Shown here piece by piece: positions 53,360 through 61,654 of a DNA stretch of 64,000 bases (position 1 is the stretch's first letter; every line of letters begins with the position of its first letter). The translations under genes and the position numbers were made by a program. This DNA comes from UBA4656 sp002405525 (GTDB lineage: Bacteria; Pseudomonadota; Gammaproteobacteria; Xanthomonadales; Ahniellaceae). The stretch lies in the NCBI GenBank assembly GCA_036723735.1, contig DAIMGT010000013.1:1-64000 (forward strand). The letters are read 5' to 3'. Under the pieces are notes generated by a model. The model was not told the DNA's origin. It searched no databases and saw only the letters and a list, made by a program, of their open reading frames with translations.

Positions 53360-54508
53360 ATGTGGCAAGTCGCCCTCAAGATGCTCACCGCCGATCGGCT
53401 GAAGTACTTCGGCCTGATCGCGGGCATTGCGTTCGCCGCGCTTTTGATCGCACAGCAGGCTTCGATCCTCGCCGGATTCGTGCGCCAGACGGGCGCTTTC
53501 GTGCGCGACACCGCGCAGGCCGACCTGTGGCTGATGGATCCGCAGGTGCGCTTCTCGCAGGACCCGGTGCCGATGCGCGACACCGTGGTGCAGCTGGCGC
53601 GCGGCGTGGAAGGCGTGCAGTGGGCGCTGCCGCTCTTCCAGGGGTATACGCGCGGCAAGCTGCCGGATGGAACCCGCTTCACGCTGATCCTGGTCGGACT
53701 CGACGACGCCACGCTGATGGGCGGCCCGCCGCGGATGGTGGAGGGCGAGTTGCGCGACCTGCGCCAGGACCGGGCCGTGCTGATCGACGCGGTGAGCGCG
53801 CCCAAGAAGCTCATGATGCGCCAGGGCGGCGGGCGGGCGCTCCGGGTCGGCGACCGCTTCAGCATCAACGATAACGAGGTGCGCATCGTCGGCTCCTACG
53901 AGGGCCGCCGTTCGTTCTTCTGGGAGCCGGTGCTCTACACGACCTACTCGCGCGCACTGTCGCTGGTGCCGCCGGAACGCAATTCCCTGTCGTTCGTGCT
54001 GGTCCGCCTCGAGCCGGGTGCCGACGTGGCGAAGGTCCGCGCGGCGCTGGCGGCACGCACCGGGCTCACCACACTGAGCAACGAGGAATTCATCGAACGC
54101 ACCGCCGACTACATCGCCACCGAAACCGGGATCATCATCAACTTCGGCGTGGCGATCGCGCTCGGGTTCCTGATCGGCACCCTGGTAGCCGGACAGACCT
54201 TCTACAACTTCACGCTCGACAATCTGCGTCATTACGGCGCGCTGAAAGCGATGGGCGTCACCGACGGGCGGCTCGCCGGTATGGTGCTGCTGCAGGCGCT
54301 GGTGGTCGCGGTGCTCGGCTACGGGATCGGGGTCGGGCTCGGCGCCGCCAGCGGCAAGCTCATGGAGGGCGCCGGGCTGGCCTTCTCCATGCCGTGGCAG
54401 ATCCCGGTGCTCACGGCAGCGGCCATCCTCTCGGTCAGTGCTCTGGCGGCGCTGCTGTCGCTGCGCAAGGTGTCCCGCCTGGAACCGGCTGTGGTGTTCA
54501 AGGGCTGA
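53360..54508 (+). CDS. ABC exporter permease (DevC/MacB-FtsX type)
   Basis: The 382-residue protein has an N-terminal membrane helix (about 20-40), a large periplasmic MacB-PCD-like domain, and three C-terminal helices with the FtsX-type pattern (GFLIGTLVAGQTFYNFTLDNLRHYGALKAMG). It resembles DevC-like permeases, which work with an HlyD-type adaptor and an ATPase, and both of these follow here. The ATG at 53360 is chosen because it starts the conserved MWQVALKMLTADRLKY block. Upstream in-frame codons from 53165 lack support. Confidence 0.88.
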   Translation: MWQVALKMLTADRLKYFGLIAGIAFAALLIAQQASILAGFVRQTGAFVRDTAQADLWLMDPQVRFSQDPVPMRDTVVQLARGVEGVQWALPLFQGYTRGKLPDGTRFTLILVGLDDATLMGGPPRMVEGELRDLRQDRAVLIDAVSAPKKLMMRQGGGRALRVGDRFSINDNEVRIVGSYEGRRSFFWEPVLYTTYSRALSLVPPERNSLSFVLVRLEPGADVAKVRAALAARTGLTTLSNEEFIERTADYIATETGIIINFGVAIALGFLIGTLVAGQTFYNFTLDNLRHYGALKAMGVTDGRLAGMVLLQALVVAVLGYGIGVGLGAASGKLMEGAGLAFSMPWQIPVLTAAAILSVSALAALLSLRKVSRLEPAVVFKG

Positions 54509-54510
54509 CC

Positions 54511-55284
54511 ATGGGCGGGCGCGCGCAACCGTCAGTGCGGGTCAGTGGCCTGACCAAGCGTTTCGGCGCCGGTGAGGCCGCCGTGATGGCGCTGCGCGGG
54601 GTGGATCTGCAGGTTCAGGCCGGCGAGCTACTGATGCTGGTCGGTCCCTCCGGCTGCGGCAAGACGACGCTGATCTCGGTGATCGCGGGCATTATGGATC
54701 GCACCGAGGGCGAGGTTTCGGTGCTGGGTACGGATCCCGGCGCGCTCTCGCCCGGCGACCGCACGCGCTGGCGCGGTGCCCACATCGGCTTTGTGTTCCA
54801 GGCCTTCAACCTGATGCCGGCGCTGACCGCGGCCGAAAACGTGTCGATCCCGCTGCTGATCCGCGGCCTGCCCAATGCCATGGCGCTGCGCCGCGCGCGC
54901 CAGCTGCTCGAGCGCGTGGAGCTTGGCCACCGCACGGACGCGCTGCCCGCGCAGCTGTCGGGGGGGCAGCAGCAGCGGGTGGCGATCGCCCGCGCGCTGG
55001 TGCACGAACCGCAGCTGGTGGTCTGCGATGAGCCGACTTCGGCGCTCGACCACGAGACCGGCCGTAACGTCATGCAGATCCTGCACGGCATGACCCGCGA
55101 CGCGCAGCGCACCCTGGTCGTGGTGACCCACGACGCGCGCATCTTCGGATTCGCCGACCGGATCGCGCGTATGGATGACGGCCGGGTGGTCGGCATCGAA
55201 TCCGGAGCCGGCGTTCATGCCAGCCAGTCGCATGGCGTCCAGACTGCATCCGAACCCAAGCCGCCGTTCGCGGAGACCCGATGA
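54511..55284 (+). CDS. ABC transporter ATP-binding protein (LolD/MacB-like)
   Basis: The 257-residue cytoplasmic ATPase has Walker A GPSGCGKTT, the Q-loop VFQAFNLMPALTA, signature LSGGQQQRVAIARAL, Walker B LVVCDEPTSALD and the H-loop VVTHD. It belongs to the LolD/MacB exporter class. It begins two bases after the permease stop and overlaps the HlyD gene by four bases (ATGA). It powers the permease before it. Confidence 0.93.
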   Translation: MGGRAQPSVRVSGLTKRFGAGEAAVMALRGVDLQVQAGELLMLVGPSGCGKTTLISVIAGIMDRTEGEVSVLGTDPGALSPGDRTRWRGAHIGFVFQAFNLMPALTAAENVSIPLLIRGLPNAMALRRARQLLERVELGHRTDALPAQLSGGQQQRVAIARALVHEPQLVVCDEPTSALDHETGRNVMQILHGMTRDAQRTLVVVTHDARIFGFADRIARMDDGRVVGIESGAGVHASQSHGVQTASEPKPPFAETR

Positions 55285-56237
55285 GAATCCGAGCTTCCGA
55301 CCTCGCCGTCATCGCCCTGGCCGTCGCCGGGCTGGGCACGATGGCCGCCATCGTCGCCGCCGGCGACACGTCCTATCCGGTGGCGCCGCCCGTGGCCGCG
55401 CCGCCATCCAGGCCCTTCTCCCACGTTGTGTCCGGTGCCGGCCTCGTCGAGGCCTCCAGCGAGAACGTCGCGGTGGGAACGCCGTTGGCCGGGGTAGTCG
55501 AGGCGGTCCTCGTGCGAGTCGGCGAGCGGGTGGCGGCGGGAGATCCGCTGTTCGCCCTCGACCAGCGCCAGGTCGACGCCGAGATCGCGGCGCGCAAGGC
55601 GGCGGTGGAATTGGCGCGCACGCGGATCGACGAGCTGCTGGCGCTGGAACGTGAGGCGCAGGACCAGTTCGCGAAGGTGGTCGATCTGCCCGACGCGCGC
55701 GCTGTTTCCCGCGAGGAGGTGCTGCGCCGCGACAGCGCTGTGCAGGCGGCCGTCGCGCGGGTCAGGGCGGCGCGCGCCGCCCTGGAACTCGCCGCGGCCG
55801 AGCTGACCGCCAGCCGCGTCGAGAAAGAGCGGCTCACGGTACGCGCGCCACTGGCCGGCGAAGTTCTGCAGATCAATCTGCGGGTGGGCGAATTCGCCGC
55901 ACCGGGCGCGCCGATGCCCCTGCTGGTGCTCGGCGACACGCGCACCCTGCACGTGCGCGTGGACATCGACGAGAACGATGCGTGGCGCGTCGCCGCAGAT
56001 GCGCGCGCGGTGGCCTATGTGCGGGCCAGCAGCGGCCTGTCGACGCCGGCGCAGTTCGTGCGCTTCGAGCCGCTGGTGGTCCCGAAGCGAAGCCTCACCG
56101 GCAGTTCCGCCGAACGGGTGGACACCCGGGTGCTGCAGGTGTTGTTCGCCTTTCCGCGCGAAGCGCTGCCGGTTTACGTCGGCCAGCAGATGGACGTGAT
56201 GATCGAGGCCCGGCCGGTGGGTGGGCGCGATGGCTAG
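55281..56237 (+). CDS. HlyD/DevB-type membrane fusion protein
   Basis: The 318-residue protein has one N-terminal membrane anchor (residues about 8-27), then a biotinyl-lipoyl-like domain split by a coiled-coil hairpin (about 90-180, Ala/Glu/Arg-rich) and a beta-barrel. VVEAVLVRVGERVAAGDPLFALD and LTVRAPLAGEVLQINLRVGEF are the two lipoyl halves. It bridges the inner-membrane ABC pair to the outer-membrane channel. It overlaps both neighbours. Confidence 0.9.
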   Translation: MRIRASDLAVIALAVAGLGTMAAIVAAGDTSYPVAPPVAAPPSRPFSHVVSGAGLVEASSENVAVGTPLAGVVEAVLVRVGERVAAGDPLFALDQRQVDAEIAARKAAVELARTRIDELLALEREAQDQFAKVVDLPDARAVSREEVLRRDSAVQAAVARVRAARAALELAAAELTASRVEKERLTVRAPLAGEVLQINLRVGEFAAPGAPMPLLVLGDTRTLHVRVDIDENDAWRVAADARAVAYVRASSGLSTPAQFVRFEPLVVPKRSLTGSSAERVDTRVLQVLFAFPREALPVYVGQQMDVMIEARPVGGRDG

Positions 56238-57795
56238 CCCGCGCGCCGCGACCAACCGGCTGCGGACGCCGCTCCGCCGCGGCGCAGGGATTGCGTCCGC
56301 GACGGTCGGAGCGGGCGATGCGACCCCGTCGCGCCGGGCCACGCGTCATCGCACGGCCGCATGGACGGGCATCCTCGCCGCCGCGCTGGGCGGGGTGCTC
56401 GGCGGCTGTGCCGCTGTTCCGGCGCCATCGCAGGCCGCGCGGCCCGAGCTGCCCGAAGCTTTCGCGCCGCCGTTGGGGTCTTCATCGGGCAACGGCGTCT
56501 CGCAGTCGTGGTGGTCGCAGCTGCAGGACCCGCAGCTCGACGCCCTGGTGGCACGCGCGCTGGCGGCCAATCGCGACCTGCAGGTCGCAACAGCACGCAT
56601 CGCGGAGGCGCGCGCCCTGGCCGCCGCGGCCGATTCCCGCGTGCGTCCGCAGTTGAGTCTGGGCGGCCATCTGACCCGCGACCGGCAGAGCGTCAACGGC
56701 CGCTTCGGGCCGCTGGCACCCAATCCGGTCAACGAGCGTGGGTTCGGCCTCGACGCCGCCTGGGAACCCGACCCCTTCGGCGCGATCGCGCGCCGGAGGG
56801 ACGCGGCGCACGCCGAGGTGCAGGCCACCGCCGCCCGGCGCGGTGCGGTCGCGGTCGGTGTCGCCGGCGAGGTGGCGACCACCTACATCGAGCTGCGCGC
56901 CGCGCAGATGCTGCAGGCCACGCTGCGCGAACTGCTTGACGCAGCGCGGGCCGCCGAGGGCCTGGTCGCCGCCCGCGAGCAGGCTGGACTGGCCAGTGCG
57001 CTGGATCGTTTGCGAGCCGCCGAGCAGGTCAGCCTGACGGCTGCCGCGCTGCCCCTGGCGCGGCAGCGCGAGGAAACGGCCGTGCGCCGGCTCGGGGTGC
57101 TCGTGGGTGGGCATGCACAGTCGCTGCTGGCGTCCCTGGGCGCGCCCGCGCCGCTGCCGCCCGCATTGCCGCCGATCCCGGCCGCGGTCCCGGCCGAACT
57201 GCTCGATCGCCGGCCGGACCTGCTGGCCGCAGAGTCGAGATGGCGGGCCGCGCGGGCGCGTCTGGCGGCCGCCGAGGCCGATCGTCTGCCGCGGTTCTCG
57301 CTCGGCGGTGCCCTCGGGCTGCTGTCGATCTCGCAGGGCAAGGTTTTCGACGCCAGCAGCGCGGCATGGAACCTGTCGGCGGCGCTGCGCGCGCCGCTGT
57401 ACGCGCCGGAGCTCGACGCGGCGATCGACGCCGAGCGCGCACGCGCAGAGCGGGCCGCTGTGGCCTATGAGGCCGCCGCTTTTCGCGCCATGCTGGACGT
57501 CGAGGAAGCCGCCGTCCGCCTGCATCGGGCGCAGGAGCACGAGTCGCAGCTGGGCGCTGCGCTGGCCGCCGACGTCGAGGCTCTGCGGCTGGCGCGCATC
57601 CGCTACGAGCGCGGGCTGACCGACTTTCTGGCCGTGCTCGACGTGGTGCGCAGCCGCGCGCAGGTCGAACAACAGTGGGTGGACGCGCGCGCGCGCGTGT
57701 TCATCGCCTTCGTGGCGCTCAACGAGGCGCTGGGCGGCAGTTTCGATCCGGCGGACTGGGACCCCGCCGCGGCGGATGCAGCGGGTGGGGGCTGA
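56230..57795 (+). CDS. TolC/NodT-type outer-membrane efflux lipoprotein
   Basis: The 521-residue protein belongs to the outer-membrane efflux family: after a lipobox LGGC it has two repeated OEP domains, with FGLDAAWEPDPFGAIARRRDAAHAE and LLDRRPDLLAAESRWRAARARLAAAEADRLPRFSLGG. The lipidated Cys is at about residue 60, so the N-terminal stretch is unusually long for a lipoprotein signal and a later start cannot be excluded. It overlaps the HlyD gene by eight bases and completes the tripartite exporter. Confidence 0.88.
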   Translation: MASPRAATNRLRTPLRRGAGIASATVGAGDATPSRRATRHRTAAWTGILAAALGGVLGGCAAVPAPSQAARPELPEAFAPPLGSSSGNGVSQSWWSQLQDPQLDALVARALAANRDLQVATARIAEARALAAAADSRVRPQLSLGGHLTRDRQSVNGRFGPLAPNPVNERGFGLDAAWEPDPFGAIARRRDAAHAEVQATAARRGAVAVGVAGEVATTYIELRAAQMLQATLRELLDAARAAEGLVAAREQAGLASALDRLRAAEQVSLTAAALPLARQREETAVRRLGVLVGGHAQSLLASLGAPAPLPPALPPIPAAVPAELLDRRPDLLAAESRWRAARARLAAAEADRLPRFSLGGALGLLSISQGKVFDASSAAWNLSAALRAPLYAPELDAAIDAERARAERAAVAYEAAAFRAMLDVEEAAVRLHRAQEHESQLGAALAADVEALRLARIRYERGLTDFLAVLDVVRSRAQVEQQWVDARARVFIAFVALNEALGGSFDPADWDPAAADAAGGG

Positions 57796-57850
57796 CGCCA
57801 AAGGCACCGCGGGGACGGCAGGCCGTTGCCGCGGTCGCCGAATGCCCCGG

Positions 57851-57903
57851 GCCCATCCCGGTCCGGGCCACCCGCGCGCGTCGATGCCCATCCCGGTTCG
57901 GGC
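57851..57903 (+). repeat. Short direct repeat upstream of tyrS
   Basis: GCCCATCCCGGTCCGGGC (57851-57868) and GCCCATCCCGGTTCGGGC (57886-57903) differ by one base. Each contains the near-palindrome CCCGG-t-CCGGG. They lie in the 213-base gap before tyrS and may be part of its leader. Confidence 0.45.
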
Positions 57904-58008
57904 GGTGCACGCACTCCGCGACCGACGCGCCCCGTAGGGGTAGCGCGAGCGCGGCGGCGTTGTAGCATCGGCGGCCGACCTCAGCCTGCCTGCTTGCCAC
58001 CGCACATC

Positions 58009-59289
58009 ATGGACCTGATCGACGACCTCCAGTGGCGCGACCTGATCGCCGACTGCACCGACCTCGAGGGCCTGCGCAAGCGCCTCGCCGAGGGTCCGAT
58101 CACGCTCTACTGCGGCTTCGACCCGACCGCCGACAGCCTGCACGTCGGGCACTTGGTGGGCCAGCTGATGCTGCGCCGCTTCCAGCTCGCCGGCCACCAT
58201 CCGCTGCCGCTGGCCGGCGGCGCGACCGGCATGATCGGCGATCCCAGTGGCAAGAGCGCCGAGCGCAACCTGCTGACCCGCGAGCAGCTGCAGCACAACG
58301 TGTCCTGCATCAAGGCGCAGCTGTCGAAGCTGCTGGACTTCGACTCGAAGACCAATCCCGCGCGCCTGGTCGATAACGCCGACTGGACGGTCGGCGTGTC
58401 CTATCTCGACTTCCTGCGCGACGTCGGCAAGCACTTCTCGGTCAACATGATGGTGGCCAAGGACTCGGTGCGCTCGCGGCTCGAGGGCGAGGCGGGGCTG
58501 TCGTACACCGAGTTCTCCTACATGCTGCTGCAGTCGTACGACTTCTACTGGCTGCGCCGCGAGATGGGCTGCGAGCTGCAGGTCGGCGGCTCCGACCAGT
58601 GGGGCAACATCACCGCCGGCACCGACCTGATCCGCAGGAAGATGCAGGCGTCTTGCTGGGGCCTGACCTTCCCGCTCATCACCAAGGCCGACGGCACCAA
58701 GTTCGGCAAGACCGAGTCGGGCGCGGTGTGGCTCGATCCCGCGCGCACCAGCCCGTACCGCTTCTACCAGTTCTTCATCAACACCGAGGACGCGATGGTC
58801 CCGGTGTACCTGCGCAAGTTCACGTTGCTGCCGCGCGAGCAGATCGAGGCGCTGGAGGCCGAGCACGCCGCGCGGCCCGAGGCGCGCGCCGCGCACAAGG
58901 TGCTCGCGCGCGAGGTCACCACGCTGGTCCACGGCGCGCAGGCGCTCGCCGACGCGCAGCGCGCCAGCGAGATCCTGTTCGGCGGCTCGCTCGACGGCGT
59001 CGACGAGCGGGTGTTCGAGGACGTGGTCGGCGAGGTTCCGACGCACGAGGTCGCCCGCGCGACACTCGAGGGCGCGGGCCTGCCGCTGGTCGACGCGGTG
59101 GTGGCCGCGGGGCTGGCGCCGTCCAAGGGCCAGGCACGGCGCGATATCGAGGGCGGCGGCGTCTACGTCAACAACGTCAAACAGGGCGACGCGGCCCGCG
59201 CGCTGACCACCGCCGACAGACTGTTCGGCCGCTACCTGCTGCTGCGCAAGGGCAAGCGGTCCTACGCGGTGCTGAAGGTCGCGGGCTGA
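58009..59289 (+). CDS. tyrS: Tyrosyl-tRNA synthetase
   Basis: The 426-residue class I enzyme starts MDLIDDLQWRDLIADCTD, has the HIGH-type motif HVGH (residues 45-48), GGATGMIGDPSGKSAERN and the TyrRS-type KMSKS motif KFGKT at 231-235. A C-terminal S4-like tRNA-binding domain follows (SKGQARRDIEGGGVYVNNVKQ). The length and motif spelling match the bacterial TyrS1 group. A TAGCAT box lies 39 bases upstream of the ATG. Confidence 0.96.
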   Translation: MDLIDDLQWRDLIADCTDLEGLRKRLAEGPITLYCGFDPTADSLHVGHLVGQLMLRRFQLAGHHPLPLAGGATGMIGDPSGKSAERNLLTREQLQHNVSCIKAQLSKLLDFDSKTNPARLVDNADWTVGVSYLDFLRDVGKHFSVNMMVAKDSVRSRLEGEAGLSYTEFSYMLLQSYDFYWLRREMGCELQVGGSDQWGNITAGTDLIRRKMQASCWGLTFPLITKADGTKFGKTESGAVWLDPARTSPYRFYQFFINTEDAMVPVYLRKFTLLPREQIEALEAEHAARPEARAAHKVLAREVTTLVHGAQALADAQRASEILFGGSLDGVDERVFEDVVGEVPTHEVARATLEGAGLPLVDAVVAAGLAPSKGQARRDIEGGGVYVNNVKQGDAARALTTADRLFGRYLLLRKGKRSYAVLKVAG

Positions 59290-60113
59290 TCGGTAGCCAC
59301 CGCAGCGTCACGCGCAGTCTCCGCTGTGGTTTCCGCGCGGCGTCCGGCGGCGTGAGGAAGACGAGGCGGCGCAGGTCGGGATCGCGGCGGACGTGGGTGT
59401 ACAGCGTCGCCAGCAGTTCCTCCGCGGTGAGTTTGTCGGTCGACACCGGCGTTGCTGCCGGGATCCTACGCCAGGTGCTGTTCACATCCAAACGCAGACG
59501 GGCGGTCTGGCTGCCCCAGCCGCTGCAGGGCTTCATGCGCACCGTCGCGTCGCGCGGCCATTCTCGCGTTTCGTGTCTTCGTCGTCGCCGTACGTGATGC
59601 CCTGGTTGCGCGCGCGGCTCCAGCCGTCCTGGCAGCCGTAGCCGACGATGCCGGCGTAGACCGGTCTGGGTGGTCCGAGCTTCGTGACCGCCGCGAGCCA
59701 GCCGTCGAAGTCCCACGGCCGCGAACCTTCCAGCGTGCCGCGCAGCACCAGCGTGCGCCATTCGGCGTAGCGCTTCGGGCTGCGCGCCCGCAGGTCGCGG
59801 GCGAAGGCGAGCAACCCCTCGCGCGGCACGGTCCGCCACAGTTCCCGGTAGGTGGCGCCGCGGCGGATCGCCAGCAGCACCGGCATGCCGTGCGACTCCG
59901 GCGGCGCGCGGTCCGTGATCGCCGCCGCCAGCGGGTCGCCGGCGAGCTCCATCGCAAGTCCGTCGAAATCCGGGCAGGGCTCCCCGGGCGGCAGCGGGCT
60001 GGCCGGCGGCATGGGGTCGAAGCCGGCGGTGGCGGGTCGTGGAAGCAGCCCGCGAGCGGCACGGCGAGGAGCAGCAGCAGGGCGAGGCGGCGTGCGCGAT
60101 CGTGGATCGTCAC
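59290..60113 (-). pseudogene. Lipoprotein gene broken by two frameshifts
   Basis: Reading the minus strand from GTG 60113 gives a lipoprotein signal (MTIHDRARRLALLLLLAVPL then AGC), but coding sense moves to another frame at about 60025-60045 (TAGFDPMPPASPLPPGEPC and on to ITYGDDEDT). It shifts again at about 59555-59580 (REWPRDATVRMKPCSGWG to LVFLTPPDAARK). Joined, the three parts make a plausible protein of roughly 270 residues. It contains PVLLAIRRGATYRELWRTVPREG and IVGYGCQDGWSRARNQGITYG. I do not recognise a family. The exact 3' end is unclear and may overlap the convergent tyrS. Sequencing indels in GC-rich runs are the main alternative to decay. Confidence 0.65.
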
Positions 60114-60148
60114 GCGGCGATCCTGGCGGGACCACGGGCCGGGAAGGC

Positions 60149-60176
60149 TTGACGCTCAAAATAGAATAAGTATTCT
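60149..60176 (+). promoter_or_regulatory. Promoter of the second TetR gene (leaderless)
   Basis: TTGACG (60149-60154) and TATTCT (60171-60176) are spaced by 16 bases. The GTG at 60183 lies six bases after the -10 box, so the mRNA would start at the start codon. Confidence 0.65.
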
Positions 60177-60177
60177 A
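60162..60177. promoter_or_regulatory. Palindromic operator TAGAATA-AG-TATTCTA
   Basis: A perfect 7+7 base inverted repeat with a two-base centre covers the -10 box of the TetR gene. Autorepression by the TetR protein encoded six bases further is the simplest reading. Confidence 0.65.
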
Positions 60178-60182
60178 GAACA

Positions 60183-60809
60183 GTGCCGCGACAAGCCGCC
60201 TTCCACCCGCACCTCATTCTCGACGCCGCCAGCCGCCTGGCGGCCCGCGACGGACCCGCCGCCGCCACCATCGCCCGGATCGCTGGCGAACTCGGCGCGC
60301 CGACCGGGTCCATCTACCACCGGTTCGCCTCGCGCGACGTGCTGCTGGGCGAGGTCTGGCTCGGCGCGGCCGAGGCCTTCCAGCGCGACTTCGGCGCCGT
60401 GCTGGCGGGCGATCCGCCCCGCGAGGCCGCGCTTGCGGCGGCGGCCTTCGTGCCCGCGCGCGGGCGGCGGCGCGCCGACGAGGCGCGGCTGCGCCTGTTG
60501 CACCGGCGCGAGGACTTCCTCGGCGGCGCCTGGCCGGGCGAACTGGCGGCCCGGGCTCGGGCCCTGCAGCGAGCCGCCGTGGCGGGGCTGCACGAGGCCT
60601 GCCAGCGACTGTGTGGCCGCGCTGACGCGGAAGCCCTGCGGGTGCTGCGCTTCGCCGTCGTCGACGCGCCGCTGGCCGCCGTGCTGCCGCACCTGCACGC
60701 CCGCGAGGCACCGCCGCCGGTCGTCGATGCGCTGGTCCGCGCAAGCGCCGAGGCCGCGCTGGCGATGCTGACCGGCCCGCAATCGCGCCGCCGTGCGCAA
60801 AGGCGTTGA
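60183..60809 (+). CDS. TetR-family regulator
   Basis: The 208-residue protein has an N-terminal TetR HTH (ILDAASRLAARDGPAAATIARIAGELGAPTGSIYHRF, residues about 12-49) and a Leu/Ala/Arg-rich helical C-terminal domain that I cannot assign to a ligand. The GTG start follows a promoter with no leader and an overlapping palindrome. It is followed directly by the NnrU-like gene, whose start is 3 bases past its stop. The two probably form one transcript. Confidence 0.85.
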   Translation: MPRQAAFHPHLILDAASRLAARDGPAAATIARIAGELGAPTGSIYHRFASRDVLLGEVWLGAAEAFQRDFGAVLAGDPPREAALAAAAFVPARGRRRADEARLRLLHRREDFLGGAWPGELAARARALQRAAVAGLHEACQRLCGRADAEALRVLRFAVVDAPLAAVLPHLHAREAPPPVVDALVRASAEAALAMLTGPQSRRRAQRR

Positions 60810-60811
60810 CG

Positions 60812-61654
60812 ATGGATGCAGGCGCGTGGAGGGTGTTGCTCGCCGGACTCGCCTTCGCGGTGCCGCACGTGTTGCTGGGCTTTCCTCCCCTGCGGCCGCG
60901 GTTGGCCGCGATGCTCGGCGAGCAGCGCTTCGTGGCCGTGTTCGCGCTGCTGGCGGCGATCGGTCTTGCCGCGCTGGCGCTCGCGCTCGCGCGCTCCGGC
61001 GGTGGCGGGGCCGTGCCGTGGGGCGCGTTGCCGGCGGCGGCGCGGGGCGTCCTGGTGCTGCTCGCCGTAGCCGGACTGGCGCTCGCCTTCGCTGCCCTGC
61101 GCGCCTATCCGCGCACGCCGTCGGCCCTGTTCCGCTCCCGCCTGTCGCCACCGCGCGGCATCGAGAAGGTCAGCCGCCATGGTTTCTTCGTCGGCTTCGG
61201 CGCCTTTGCGTTCGCCCACGCGCTGCTGGCGCGCGAGGCTGCGCCCGCGCTGGCCTTCGGGATTCTGGGCGCCGTGTGCGCGACTGGCGCCCTGTTCCAG
61301 GATCGCAAGCTGCGGGCGCGGCACGGCGAGGCCTGGCTCGACTACGCGCGCCAGACCTCGGTGCTGCCGGGCCTCGCGCTGGCGCAGGGCCGCACGCGCT
61401 TGCGGGCGGACGACCGCTTGGCTGCGGCGCTGGTGCGCGCCGCGGTCGCCACCGCCGTGGTCGCGGCGCTGCACCCGCTGTGGGCGCTCGCTGACGGCGC
61501 CGCCTTCGTCGCGCTGCTGGCGTTGGGCGGGCTGGCGGTGTCGATCCGCCGCTTCCGCGGCGCGGCCGACGCCGGCGCGTCGATCAACCGCCGGCCGCCG
61601 GGACCGCCCGCACCTGCGCCATCAGCGCCAGCGGCCGGTCCTCCGGGTCCTTGA
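60812..61654 (+). CDS. NnrU-domain integral membrane protein
   Basis: The 280-residue protein has five to six membrane helices and the NnrU-like/isoprenylcysteine methyltransferase-like pattern TPSALFRSRLSPPRGIEKVSRHGFF followed by QDRKLRARHGEAWLDYA. NnrU proteins were named from denitrification gene clusters, but no such genes occur here, so the role is unknown. Its Pro/Ala-rich C-terminal tail (about 25 residues) lies over the 3' end of the convergent VOC gene, a 71-base tail-to-tail overlap. ATG 60812 is preferred over TTG 60806. Confidence 0.78.
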   Translation: MDAGAWRVLLAGLAFAVPHVLLGFPPLRPRLAAMLGEQRFVAVFALLAAIGLAALALALARSGGGGAVPWGALPAAARGVLVLLAVAGLALAFAALRAYPRTPSALFRSRLSPPRGIEKVSRHGFFVGFGAFAFAHALLAREAAPALAFGILGAVCATGALFQDRKLRARHGEAWLDYARQTSVLPGLALAQGRTRLRADDRLAAALVRAAVATAVVAALHPLWALADGAAFVALLALGGLAVSIRRFRGAADAGASINRRPPGPPAPAPSAPAAGPPGP

